From Fuerstiella sp. (GTDB lineage Bacteria > Planctomycetota > Planctomycetia > Planctomycetales > Planctomycetaceae): 64,000 bases of DNA. The notes below the pieces were generated by a model. The model searched no databases, was not told the DNA's origin, and saw only the letters and a program-made list of their open reading frames with translations. The stretch spans positions 243,977 through 307,976 of the forward strand of contig JAQWOH010000074.1 of NCBI GenBank assembly GCA_029245955.1, written 5' to 3'. Position numbers and translations under genes: made by a program. This document shows, piece by piece, positions 57,601 through 64,000 of this stretch (its first letter is position 1; every line of letters starts with the position of its first letter).

Positions 57601-57773
57601 CGCAGATCCAGTCGCAAATTGCCTTCGCGGTTTTCTGCATCCGGCCCGTGACAGCGAAAGCAGTTGTCCGAAAGAATCGGTCGTATGTCGCGGCTGAAAT
57701 CGATTTCTGAAGCAGAAACTGACGGTACCAGACACGACAGAATCAAGACGGAAAGCCGCTGAAGAGTTTTCAT
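54690..57773 (-). CDS. PSCyt1 / DUF1549 / DUF1553 secreted c-type haem protein (fourth pair)
   Basis: 1027 residues from the ATG at 57773, giving signal peptide MKTLQRLSVLILSCLVPSVSA. PSCyt1 haem motif CFRCH is near residue 38; DUF1549 has the second motif CAQCHSHKYDP. A long insert at residues about 400-600 looks like a discoidin (F5/8C) or similar beta domain (YAIDGDNKTAWTTD). DUF1553 follows with RVIVNRIWQSYFGRGIV and RRSLYVHGYRT. It lies between the DUF3500 gene (134 bases upstream) and DUF1501. Confidence 0.95.
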   Translation of the reverse strand: MKTLQRLSVLILSCLVPSVSASEIDFSRDIRPILSDNCFRCHGPDAENREGNLRLDLRNTSIESGAISPGEPGASKIMQRILSDDGDTVMPPESTEKKVSTDEVTLLRKWIAEGAEYSEHWAFVAPQRPEVPGLTTDRPVRNPIDSFVAAKLAIHNIESGPPADLVTLVRRVYLDMLGLPPTPEQVDVFVTDQRDDAFQRLVEHLLQSPHFGERWARWWLDAARYADSDGYEKDKQRSVWFYRDWVIGAMNADMPYNDFIIHQIAGDLVPDGGQSALVATGFLRNSMINEEGGADPEQFRVEGMFDRMDAIGKAILGITTQCAQCHSHKYDPVSQREYYQLFAALNDFHEATATVFTPSQQQTRQFVLNGIADREAEIKRRTPDWQKQMTKWTRSEAAKLVEWRTLVPTDRPYEGQKFRLLEDGSIVSESYAPTKANNTFSLNTTADRITAFRLDALMHPQLPRGGPGRSIYGTGALSSFEVSIAPADDPGKKQNIKFVRARADVNPEHSNLPPVYRDRDPEKDTRVTGPADYAIDGDNKTAWTTDVGPGRRNQDHHVVFFPETPVSMPGPVILSITLRQLHGGWNSDDNQNYLLGRYRFSVTDSEAVAESNLPSPVETILGIPEAERTVSQNSQLFSAWRKTVPDFADDNAAVEKLWQAFPETDSQLVAQPRATARTTHVYMRGDFLNHGEQVSAAAPAFLNSFPQSDEPDRLRFAKWLVADDAPTTARVIVNRIWQSYFGRGIVTTPEDFGFQSPAPTHPELIDWLAVELMENNWSLKHIHRLIVNSATYQQASLMPAALQDSDPLNELLSRAPRFRVDAEVVRDIALAASGLLNAAVGGPSVYPPAPDFLFQPPASYGPKQWRRSADGQQYRRSLYVHGYRTVPYPTLQVFDAPKGDAACVRRQRSNTPLQALVMLNEPQFFDCARAMATRVLRDSSPSDHDRLQYAHRLCVSRTAVPDELQILQTLLDQQRERISAGEIDVEKLVGVATNTYQQLTGRSAKEFAPWIVVCRAILNLDETITKQ

Positions 57774-57906
57774 GCGGTCAATTGTCCCTCGCCCAGTGTG
57801 GTACTTCAACTGTTTGAAGACAATCAGGACCAGGAATTACGAACACGAGGCCCACCATTTCGCTGTCGCTGACTGATGAATTTATCCGTTGTGTCGACTG
57901 CCGGCT

Positions 57907-59088
57907 TCAGTTGGCGGCGGCAGCCGCTTTGTGATTCCGTTCGAAATGCTGTCGCAGCAGATCCTTGCCGTAATCGTTTCCGTTTGGTGTTCTCAGAAGC
58001 GCGTGGATGTGTTCTCGCGTCGGTTCGCGTGAACGAAAGGGAGCCACGCGTCGTTCATGGTCGAATTCGATCAGAACGACCGGGCTGTGGATACGGTAAT
58101 AGTAGACACTGTTATCAGTTGTACCTCCAACCCATGCGAAGTATGTCCTGTCCAGATGCTGCTGCACTTCGTCCATTTTGACTTTCGCATGTCCGTCGTT
58201 CATGGTTCCGACGAATTCATGGATGGCGTCCAGTAGCAGCGATTTCTGTTTGTCGTTCATTCGGGATGCGGGCAACCCGGCATAGTCAAGGTCCAGGTTG
58301 TCTTTGTACGCCTGGGCCAAAGCGTTGTTCCCGTCTTTGACCGACGACAGGACTGCAGTCTGCTGCTGTTCTTTACTCAACGCCTGAATTACGGCAAGGC
58401 CTCTGGCCTGCTCGTCCTGCATCACAAGGGTGCCTTTGAATTTACCACTGGTGGCATGGACCGGTTCACTGCCTGCAAAGACAGGTGACATGACAACCTG
58501 ATCACCCAGAACGAAATAGTTAATAATCAGATGGTGGCCGTCAATTTGCCAGCCCCACGGCTTTGTCGGTGAAGGGTCTCCCATGATCGTAATCCAGTAC
58601 AGCCACTCGCCGTATTCGTCAAAGTTGTTGGCCAGTTCTGCCAGCGTGCCGTTCAGTTTCATGATGTCCTGCGACTGCTTCACGCCCTTCGCACTGAGGC
58701 TCGCTTTCAGCAGGCCGAACGCCAGCTCGCGCTGCTGTTCATTCATCTCATCAAAGCCAACACCGCGGCGTTTGTAAAAATGACGGTTGTCCCAGCTGCG
58801 CCATTCAATGTCGTCGACCGGGAATATTGTCTTCAGTGTCTGATCCTCTGTCAGGCCGGCAAGGAAGGCTTTTGCTGCTTTGACCACAGGTTCAGTGCTG
58901 ACGCCGGTGGATTTGACTTTGAACAGGCCGGCCTCAATCTTTCCGCCGGCGGCAATTCCGCGAAACGGCTCCTTCAACGATGCCTGGCCCCCACCCCTTC
59001 GGCCACGGCCTCCAGGTGGCTGTGCAAGAGCCGTCAGTATTCCGACAGCAGCGATTGACAGAAGAATGAAGATATTTCGTCGCAGCAT
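57907..59088 (-). CDS. DUF3500 family exported protein
   Basis: 393 residues with signal peptide (RNIFILLSIAAVGILTALAQ) and a Gly/Arg-rich linker. The DUF3500 core has VDDIEWRSWDNRHFYKRRGVG, ANNFDEYGEWLYWITIMGDPSPTKPWGWQIDGHH, LVMQDEQARGLAVI, YFAWVGGTTDNSVYYYRIHSPVVLIEFDHE and HIHALLRTPNGNDYGKDLL. The family is frequent in planctomycetes; function unknown. It lies upstream of the fourth haem/DUF1501 pair on the same strand and may join that transcript. Confidence 0.93.
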   Translation of the reverse strand: MLRRNIFILLSIAAVGILTALAQPPGGRGRRGGGQASLKEPFRGIAAGGKIEAGLFKVKSTGVSTEPVVKAAKAFLAGLTEDQTLKTIFPVDDIEWRSWDNRHFYKRRGVGFDEMNEQQRELAFGLLKASLSAKGVKQSQDIMKLNGTLAELANNFDEYGEWLYWITIMGDPSPTKPWGWQIDGHHLIINYFVLGDQVVMSPVFAGSEPVHATSGKFKGTLVMQDEQARGLAVIQALSKEQQQTAVLSSVKDGNNALAQAYKDNLDLDYAGLPASRMNDKQKSLLLDAIHEFVGTMNDGHAKVKMDEVQQHLDRTYFAWVGGTTDNSVYYYRIHSPVVLIEFDHERRVAPFRSREPTREHIHALLRTPNGNDYGKDLLRQHFERNHKAAAAAN

Positions 59089-59554
59089 GTGGGCTTGCTC
59101 TTACAGAGGGTGACGGAATTGATACCCGATGTCGGTTGCGTATGGATCCTGTGCCGGCATCCTGGGTATCCGGATAGTGTGACCGACACTCAGCGGATAG
59201 TGTGACCGACACTCAGGCACTCTTCAATCAAGACCTGTCAGGACGTCCTGCTCAGCGTATTCGTCCGCAGTTCTCCGAACTCGTCCGGCTTCGCAGCAAC
59301 GTCAAACAAAACTGGCGACGTCTCGAGGTGTGTCGCATTCTTCATAAAAATGAACGAACTTGGTCCCGGGACGTTTGTGGAGAAAGCGAAAGTGTTGAAC
59401 CGGTGCTTCCTGGTGCACGTCTTCTCATTCCTTCGGGAAAAATTCAGACAAAAGGCCCTCTGAGTATTGTCTGCTTGTTGCCCTGCGATGGATCCGGAAA
59501 CGATTCTGGCTGCCGGCTTGCACCAATATTTCCTGACATCTGCCATACTATTCA
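59089..59554. other. region with a tandem repeat and a possible sulfatase remnant
   Basis: No intact gene. The minus-strand frame 59238-59546 (102 codons) ends with FDVAAKPDEFGELRTN after a FIFMKNATHL-like segment, similar to the C-terminal ends of sulfatases (YDLxxDPxExxNL type). It has no upstream catalytic part, so at best it is a decayed fragment. A 23-base tandem repeat lies at 59171-59216. Confidence 0.4.
59171..59216. repeat. tandem 23-base repeat containing an inverted repeat
   Basis: Two exact 23-base copies (59171-59193 and 59194-59216). Each contains AGTGT, five bases and ACACT, a small palindrome. It lies about 85 bases upstream of the DUF3500 start in its promoter region. It could be a pair of operator sites; the copies are identical. 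Confidence 0.9.
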
Positions 59555-60508
59555 GTGAAAACCCGGAAATTCAAAGACAGCAGCTCTTCTCGCGGTCTCA
59601 GGACCGGACGAATCGGCCGAATGATGCCGCCGGCCATCATGGCCGTAGTGTCCGTGCCGGCCGTATTCCTGTCTGCCGCAAGCATGTACTCAGTCAACGG
59701 GGCCGATACGGCGCCAGAGCTGAAGCATGTCCTGCACCTTTCGAATCGGATTCTGTGCGGCAGTGAACCACGAGGCCCGTCAGCATTTGAAACACTGAAG
59801 AAGCTGGAGGTGAAGACGATTGTCAGTGTCGATGGTGCCGCACCACAACTCAGTCTCGCGAAGGCCGCGGACCTCCGTTACGTGCACATTCCAGTCGGCT
59901 ATGACGGAATTTCCAGTGAAGCCGGACATTCACTGACTCGAGTCGTCCGGGAAACAGAAGGACGAATTTACATTCACTGCCACCATGGACAACACCGGGG
60001 CCCCGCAGCGGCGGCTATTGCCTGTCAGGTCGAACGAACCGCCGACAGACAGCGGGCATTGCAGATCATGCTGCGGGCCGGCACCAGTCGAGAGTACGCC
60101 GGACTGTATCGCGACGTAAGTGAGTTTGTCGTACCGGACAAGCGTGCACAACTGCCGCCGCTTGTCGAAGTCGCCCAGCTGGAGTCGTTCACAATCACGA
60201 TGTCGCGGGTCAGTCGGCGGCTGGAAGCTCTAAAAGAATCCACCGCGGCCGAGCTTTCGTCCACTGCCGCCCGCGACTGCCAGAGCTCAGCGCGAGACGC
60301 GCTGCTGCTGCACGAAGCTTTGCACGAGGCGGTTCGAAATCTGTCGAGCGAACACGACCGCAGCTTCCGCATCCGGCTTATTCAGTCCGGTGCCGCGGCG
60401 AAGGCCGTTTATGAGTCGCTGCAGTCGGGCGTGGACGAGGCTGTACGTCCACAAATTCAGGTCCTGCAACGAACGTGCACTCAGTGCCACAAAGTCTATC
60501 GCGACTGA
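59555..60508 (+). CDS. secreted tyrosine/dual-specificity phosphatase fused to a cytochrome c'-like domain
   Basis: 317 residues from a GTG; ATGs at 59621 and 59624 are alternatives. A signal peptide (PPAIMAVVSVPAVFLSAAS) lies near residue 25. Residues about 55-165 form a phosphatase fold: VKTIVSVDGA, the loop VGYDG (possible general acid), and the HCX5R site HCHHGQHR with Cys 142 and Arg 148. Residues about 195-317 are helical and end with CTQCHKVYR (Cys 308, Cys 311, His 312), the C-terminal haem signature of cytochrome c'. So an exported phosphatase domain appears joined to a haem four-helix bundle. Substrate and purpose are unknown; it may link redox or gas ligand binding to dephosphorylation. 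Confidence 0.85.
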   Translation: MKTRKFKDSSSSRGLRTGRIGRMMPPAIMAVVSVPAVFLSAASMYSVNGADTAPELKHVLHLSNRILCGSEPRGPSAFETLKKLEVKTIVSVDGAAPQLSLAKAADLRYVHIPVGYDGISSEAGHSLTRVVRETEGRIYIHCHHGQHRGPAAAAIACQVERTADRQRALQIMLRAGTSREYAGLYRDVSEFVVPDKRAQLPPLVEVAQLESFTITMSRVSRRLEALKESTAAELSSTAARDCQSSARDALLLHEALHEAVRNLSSEHDRSFRIRLIQSGAAAKAVYESLQSGVDEAVRPQIQVLQRTCTQCHKVYRD

Positions 60509-60564
60509 CGGTACAGCCGATCGGGATACTGTGTTGAAGGGCAGTCCGTGCCCCACGGTGTGAC

Positions 60565-60918
60565 TCAGCCTTTTACTTTGTAGCCGATGGCTTTTAGTTC
60601 GTTACGAAGGCGATCCACGTGGCGGCCCTGTAGCTCGATAGAAGCCTCCTGCAGCGTACCGCCTGCCCCGCAGAACGTCTTTAATTTTGTCAACAGGGCC
60701 GGCAGATCGTTTTCGTCAGCGGCCAGACCGCGTATTACGGTGACCACCTTGCCGCGTTTGCGTTTTTCGACGGACAGGTGTGCCGTCTGAGTCCCGGGAG
60801 CTGCAAACGTCGGCGGGGACGGTTCCGGCGGCGGACATTCACATTTCTCCTCAAGCTGTCCACAACGTTCACATTCCGGAGGACGGTCAAACGGCGTGCC
60901 GGCAAAGAGTCGAGTCAT
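60565..60918 (-). CDS. SUI1/eIF1-like translation factor (YciH)
   Basis: 117 residues. The C-terminal SUI1 domain (residues about 45-117) reads KRKRGKVVTVIRGL, LPALLTKLKTFCGAGGTLQEASIELQGRH and RLRNELKAIGYKVKG, as in YciH/eIF1 proteins that monitor initiation fidelity. The N-terminus has four Cys (CERCGQLEEKCEC), possibly a zinc knuckle, followed by a Pro-rich linker. It is convergent with the phosphatase gene and divergent from the DUF58 gene. Confidence 0.95.
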   Translation of the reverse strand: MTRLFAGTPFDRPPECERCGQLEEKCECPPPEPSPPTFAAPGTQTAHLSVEKRKRGKVVTVIRGLAADENDLPALLTKLKTFCGAGGTLQEASIELQGRHVDRLRNELKAIGYKVKG

Positions 60919-61107
60919 CAGGCGTTGGGGAGAAACGGAGTCATGGACATGGCGGAACGGATGAGCGGCTTATTGTAGCCCGAAACGTGGACCATACCAG
61001 GCCGGGACGATCGCGGGCTCACGGGCAACCGACCATATGTCCGGTGCAGTATTGCGGTTCGCCTGCTATGATCATCCGTCAGTGATGATCAACAAAGGAT
61101 TTCCCTG

Positions 61108-62004
61108 GTGTCATCGGCCGAACAATATCTCAAGCCGGAAGTGATTCAGAATATCGCCAGACTCGATCTGCGCGCGAAATTCATTGTGGAAGGTTTTCTG
61201 TCCGGCCTGCACACCAGTCCGTTTCACGGCTTCAGTGTCGAATTCAGTGAACACCGAAGGTACAACCCTGGTGATGATCCGAAGGATATCGACTGGCAGG
61301 TCTTTGCTCGTACAGACCGCATTTACGTTAAACGTTATCAGGCCGAAACCAACATCACCGGTTACGTGGTGATGGATATGTCCCGCAGCATGGCTTACAC
61401 CTATCGTCAGACGCTGACGAAGTTTGATTATGCCATCTGTCTTGCGGCCGCCATCAGCTACATGATGATTCATCAGCAGGATCCCGTCGGACTGATCACA
61501 TTTGATGAAAAACTGCGACAGTCTCTGCCCGCCAGAAGTCGTCGCTCACAACTTGGAAACATTCTGGCAGTTCTGCAGCAGAGTAAACCTGAAGGCGAAA
61601 CTTGCATTGGCGACAATCTGCGACAGGTAGCGTCTATGATTCGTCACCGCAGTTTGCTGATGCTGATGTCCGACCTGCTTACCGATCCGGACGAAGTGAT
61701 CGACAACCTGCGCATGCTGCGATATGCCGGACACGACGTTATTCTGTTTCATGTGCTGGATGAGGCAGAAGTGACGTTTCCATTTTCCGGCAGCGTAGAC
61801 CTGATTGAACCGGAGTCCAGCGATCATCAGATCGTCGACGCCGCCGGTATTCGATCGGACTACATCGAAGCACTGAATGAGCTCCGCGAGCGATATCGCC
61901 AGGAATGTTTTGCTCTGGGCATTGACTACGTTCCACTGGACACCAGCATGCCGTTTGATAAGGCGCTGACGGAATATCTGTATCAGCGGCAGGCCCGGTT
62001 CTAA
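61108..62004 (+). CDS. DUF58 family protein
   Basis: 298 residues from a GTG preceded by AAAGGA. DUF58 signature: GFSVEFSEHRRYNPGDDPKDIDW, then ARTDRIYVKRYQAETN and a VWA-like strand VVMDMSRSMAY with a MIDAS-like DxSxS. DUF58 proteins usually sit beside a MoxR ATPase and BatA/BatB in stress or maturation operons; no MoxR gene is adjacent here. No membrane helix is seen, unlike many members. A strong hairpin overlaps the stop codon. Confidence 0.94.
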   Translation: MSSAEQYLKPEVIQNIARLDLRAKFIVEGFLSGLHTSPFHGFSVEFSEHRRYNPGDDPKDIDWQVFARTDRIYVKRYQAETNITGYVVMDMSRSMAYTYRQTLTKFDYAICLAAAISYMMIHQQDPVGLITFDEKLRQSLPARSRRSQLGNILAVLQQSKPEGETCIGDNLRQVASMIRHRSLLMLMSDLLTDPDEVIDNLRMLRYAGHDVILFHVLDEAEVTFPFSGSVDLIEPESSDHQIVDAAGIRSDYIEALNELRERYRQECFALGIDYVPLDTSMPFDKALTEYLYQRQARF

Positions 62005-62035
62005 TCAGCACTTCCCTGACGTGCTGATTAGAACC
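61997..62035 (+). terminator. perfect hairpin covering the DUF58 stop codon
   Basis: Bases 61997-62011 pair perfectly with 62021-62035 (15 base pairs, nine-base loop). The TAA of the DUF58 gene lies in the left arm. No T-tract follows, so termination would not be by the classical intrinsic route; it could instead stabilise the mRNA end or serve both convergent genes. Confidence 0.6.
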
Positions 62036-62187
62036 ACCGTTCAGCTTGCCGCCGCCAGGTGCATCCTCACGACTCGCACGAACAGTTGCACTGCGCGTCC
62101 CTGCCGGAAATCAGCGAGACGTAATCAACCCGGCTGGCAGAAAAATACGATGCCGAACTGGTCCGAATTCGCAGGCTCGACGCAACC

Positions 62188-62931
62188 TTACAGCAGCGAC
62201 TCCAGCAGCAGCCGCAGTTTTCGCATTTCCAGCAGTCGCTCTTCGCCTTCCATAGTGCGTGGCAGCAGGTCAACGCTCAGAGTGCGTCCGTAATCTTCAA
62301 GCTGCAGGGAGGCAATGATGCGGTTGTAGTCAATTTCGCCCAGTCCGCCAGGTACCTGCAGTTCCGTCTTTGACGTATCACGCAGCTGGACGTGAGAAAC
62401 GTACGGATAGACAACATCGAAATCGATGGAGCCTTTCGGCGTGCACAGAAAATAGCTGGGGTCGAGCGTCACGCCGAGCCCTTTGACCGACTGGCAGAGT
62501 TCAATTGCTGTGTGTGGATCTTCTGTCAGAAGGCCCGTTTTTGTGAGGATGGACAGACCAATTCCCTCTTCAATGCACATGTGGTTGCGTTCACGAAGGC
62601 GATCGATTTCTGAATTGAACGGCGTGCCCAGCTGAGACGCCTCAATCGTTAACTGCGCGACCTTGAGGTGTTTAGCAAAGCTGACGATTTTCCGAAAATC
62701 GTCGAGCGAAACCTCTTCGTCCAGGAAGATGCCAACAGGACTCAGTCGACTTGATTCGCGAAAGTTGAACACCGCCGTTTCGACGTCGTCAACGATCTCA
62801 TTCACCTTCAAATGATCGAATTGGTCGTTGATCCAGATTTCCACTTTGTCGAAGCCCAGATCCTGCAACTGCCCGCACGCAGCGGAAAACGGCATATCCC
62901 AAAGGCTTCGCGTGGAGGCCGCGACTTGCAC
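62188..62931 (-). CDS. sugar phosphate isomerase/epimerase-like TIM barrel protein
   Basis: 247 residues from a GTG at 62931 preceded by AAGGGAG at good spacing; the frame extends to 63009 without support. Xylose-isomerase-like fold: VAASTRSLWDMPFSAACGQLQDLGFDKVEIW, LTIEASQLG, GIGLSILTKTGLLTED, GVTLDPSYFLC and VSHVQLRDTS, with metal-ligand candidates E, D, H and the C-terminal Glu in LGEIDYNRII. Typical of AP-endonuclease family 2 proteins that act on sugars. Substrate unknown. Confidence 0.88.
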   Translation of the reverse strand: MQVAASTRSLWDMPFSAACGQLQDLGFDKVEIWINDQFDHLKVNEIVDDVETAVFNFRESSRLSPVGIFLDEEVSLDDFRKIVSFAKHLKVAQLTIEASQLGTPFNSEIDRLRERNHMCIEEGIGLSILTKTGLLTEDPHTAIELCQSVKGLGVTLDPSYFLCTPKGSIDFDVVYPYVSHVQLRDTSKTELQVPGGLGEIDYNRIIASLQLEDYGRTLSVDLLPRTMEGEERLLEMRKLRLLLESLL

Positions 62932-63228
62932 TGTGACTACTCCCTTAGATTGATACCCGGCACCGAAAATTCGGGCGACTCCGTCCGAAACTGTGCCAAT
63001 GATACGCAAATGTATTTCTGCACGGAATATTCCGCAAGACCTCTCAAACTCCCTGTTTCAACATCTGGAGGAATTAGACGGATTTTGCACGTTTCGACGG
63101 TCGGATAGCCGATAACGATAACAACGCGACTCGCGAGTCCTGGAACAGGCGGTTTCTGCCGCCTTTCGTGTTCGGAGGCTTCGAGCTGTGATTCGTAATC
63201 AATGTCAGGGGATGAAGGGAGTCTGGTG

Positions 63229-63600
63229 ATGCGTAGCAGAACATCAATGTTGTTACTTTCGGGGGCGATTGGACTGTTGTCGACCGGATGTGCATCCATT
63301 TCACCGACCATGCGAGCCCAGAGCCCTGATGCGACTCAGGTCTCGAAAGCCACCGCAAGTCAGTGCAAAGTCTGTGACGGCGGCTTTGCGTCTGCAGCGC
63401 ACTGCGACAACGGTGCCTGCCGAAGCTGCGGTCCCGGGCGTGCCCCATGCATGAACCTGCCGTTTCATCCGGTGCACCGGAACTTCCACACCTATGACGT
63501 GCCGCAGGGGCTGACCTATCCGCAGCAGGACACGCCAGCTGCCGTGTATCAGTATCCGTACTATACGACGCGCGGCCCAACCGATTTCTTCATGAAATAA
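63229..63600 (+). CDS. small Cys-rich lipoprotein of unknown function
   Basis: 123 residues from the ATG at 63229 with AAGGGAG upstream (frame opens at 63202). Signal peptide with lipobox LSTGC. Six further Cys in a short stretch (CKVCDG, HCDNGACRSCG, APC) suggest metal or disulfide structure. The tail YDVPQGLTYPQQDTPAAVYQ with YYTTRGPTDFFMK is aromatic and Pro-rich. I do not recognise the family. Its 3' end overlaps the convergent integrase frame by 40 bases. Confidence 0.72.
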   Translation: MRSRTSMLLLSGAIGLLSTGCASISPTMRAQSPDATQVSKATASQCKVCDGGFASAAHCDNGACRSCGPGRAPCMNLPFHPVHRNFHTYDVPQGLTYPQQDTPAAVYQYPYYTTRGPTDFFMK

Positions 63601-64000
63601 CGGTCTGATCGCTGGAACCCAGTGTTTTTGCTGGTTTTCAGCGTTTTATCGTGCGACGACGAATTCGGTGGCAACATCGATTCGTCGTCATTCGCGTTGA
63701 TACGCGGCGGTTTGTTGTCAGTATTGTTGTCAGAATCTACCCGCCGTGAATTGAACTGTTCAAAGTGCCCGTCGCTTACGATGGCATAGGCGTTGTTCTG
63801 AACGGTCACGCTGTGACCGATCCACGCCGCGATGACGTGTGCAGGAGCTTCACCAGCGTCCGGCCAGTCGTTCTCACAGCTCAGCCTGAGATTCTTGATC
63901 AGGTTCGGCCATGGTTCGTATCCAGCGTCCTCGACGATCCTTTCCAGGGTGTGGTAAAGGTTAACCAGACGTGCTGTCTGAAAATATGGGTCGCCCCCTT
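63561..64000 (-). CDS. tyrosine recombinase (integrase), C-terminal part cut by right edge
   Basis: The frame is open from the right edge to a stop at 63561, about 146 residues. It shows the end of a phage-type integrase: NLIKNLRLSCENDW (catalytic Arg region, with LR in place of the LRR of HxLR), HVIAAWIGHSVTVQNNAYA with the His of the HxxH/W box and the nucleophilic Tyr in NAYA. The tail after VSDGHFEQFN is polar and low-complexity. The pattern matches integrases I know from planctomycete genomes. Its N-terminal part and any attachment site lie beyond the window. A mobile or genomic island could begin there. Confidence 0.85.
   Translation of the reverse strand, partial: GGDPYFQTARLVNLYHTLERIVEDAGYEPWPNLIKNLRLSCENDWPDAGEAPAHVIAAWIGHSVTVQNNAYAIVSDGHFEQFNSRRVDSDNNTDNKPPRINANDDESMLPPNSSSHDKTLKTSKNTGFQRSDRYFMKKSVGPRVV

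Noticed and set aside
1..64000. tRNA, rRNA or CRISPR arrays
   Set aside because: No GTTCRANNC-type arm with a matching cloverleaf in intergenic sequence, no rRNA-like stretch and no spaced direct repeats were seen.

Overview
The window looks like a chromosomal segment of a planctomycete (phylum Planctomycetota). Main evidence: four separate loci pair a secreted PSCyt1/DUF1549/DUF1553 c-type haem protein with a DUF1501 protein, a hallmark of this phylum. Further evidence is an ECF sigma factor next to a receptor Ser/Thr kinase, many secreted proteins of unknown function, a bacterial SUI1 protein, and an integrase end of a type I associate with planctomycetes. The genus cannot be fixed from the sequence alone.

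Layout. 1-3565: first haem/DUF1501 pair, the DUF1501 gene running off the left edge. 4023-9086: citrate synthase, dapB, an SDR and a CehA/McbA-like secreted protein. 9157-15975 (minus strand): flagellar cluster fliL-fliM-fliN-fliO-fliP-flhA, mostly joined by ATGA stop/start overlaps, followed by two small ORFs and a coiled-coil lipoprotein; fliQ, fliR and flhB are not here. 16497-24589: GntP permease, thiol peroxidase, purine nucleoside phosphorylase, a HEAT/TPR lipoprotein, an FKBP isomerase and a serine hydrolase. 25284-30270 (minus): a compact four-gene run of LeuA-like synthase, cysteine desulfurase, LplT-like MFS transporter and muconate-lactonizing/dipeptide-epimerase-like enzyme.

30423-40694 holds the second and third haem/DUF1501 pairs, separated by a secreted esterase and a GNAT enzyme. 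41025-46446: DUF481 outer-membrane protein, moaE-moaA, purD, dcd. 46908-51285: ECF sigma factor, a receptor kinase with an N-terminal zinc-finger-like motif and two C-terminal DJ-1/PfpI-like domains, and a TPR protein. 52010-53147: NAD(P)H-hydrate epimerase and an SDR. 53207-59088 (minus): DUF3500 gene and the fourth haem/DUF1501 pair. 59555-64000: a secreted phosphatase fused to a cytochrome c'-like domain, SUI1, DUF58, a sugar isomerase-like TIM barrel, a Cys-rich lipoprotein and the C-terminus of a tyrosine recombinase cut by the right edge.

The most unusual items are the phosphatase/cytochrome c' fusion (59555-60508), the sigma factor/receptor kinase pair with DJ-1-like ectodomains (46908-50388), the density of haem/DUF1501 pairs, and a nine-base homopolymer inside fliO that could allow slippage. 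No tRNA, rRNA, CRISPR array or complete insertion sequence was seen. All family calls are by eye from motifs; no database search was run.
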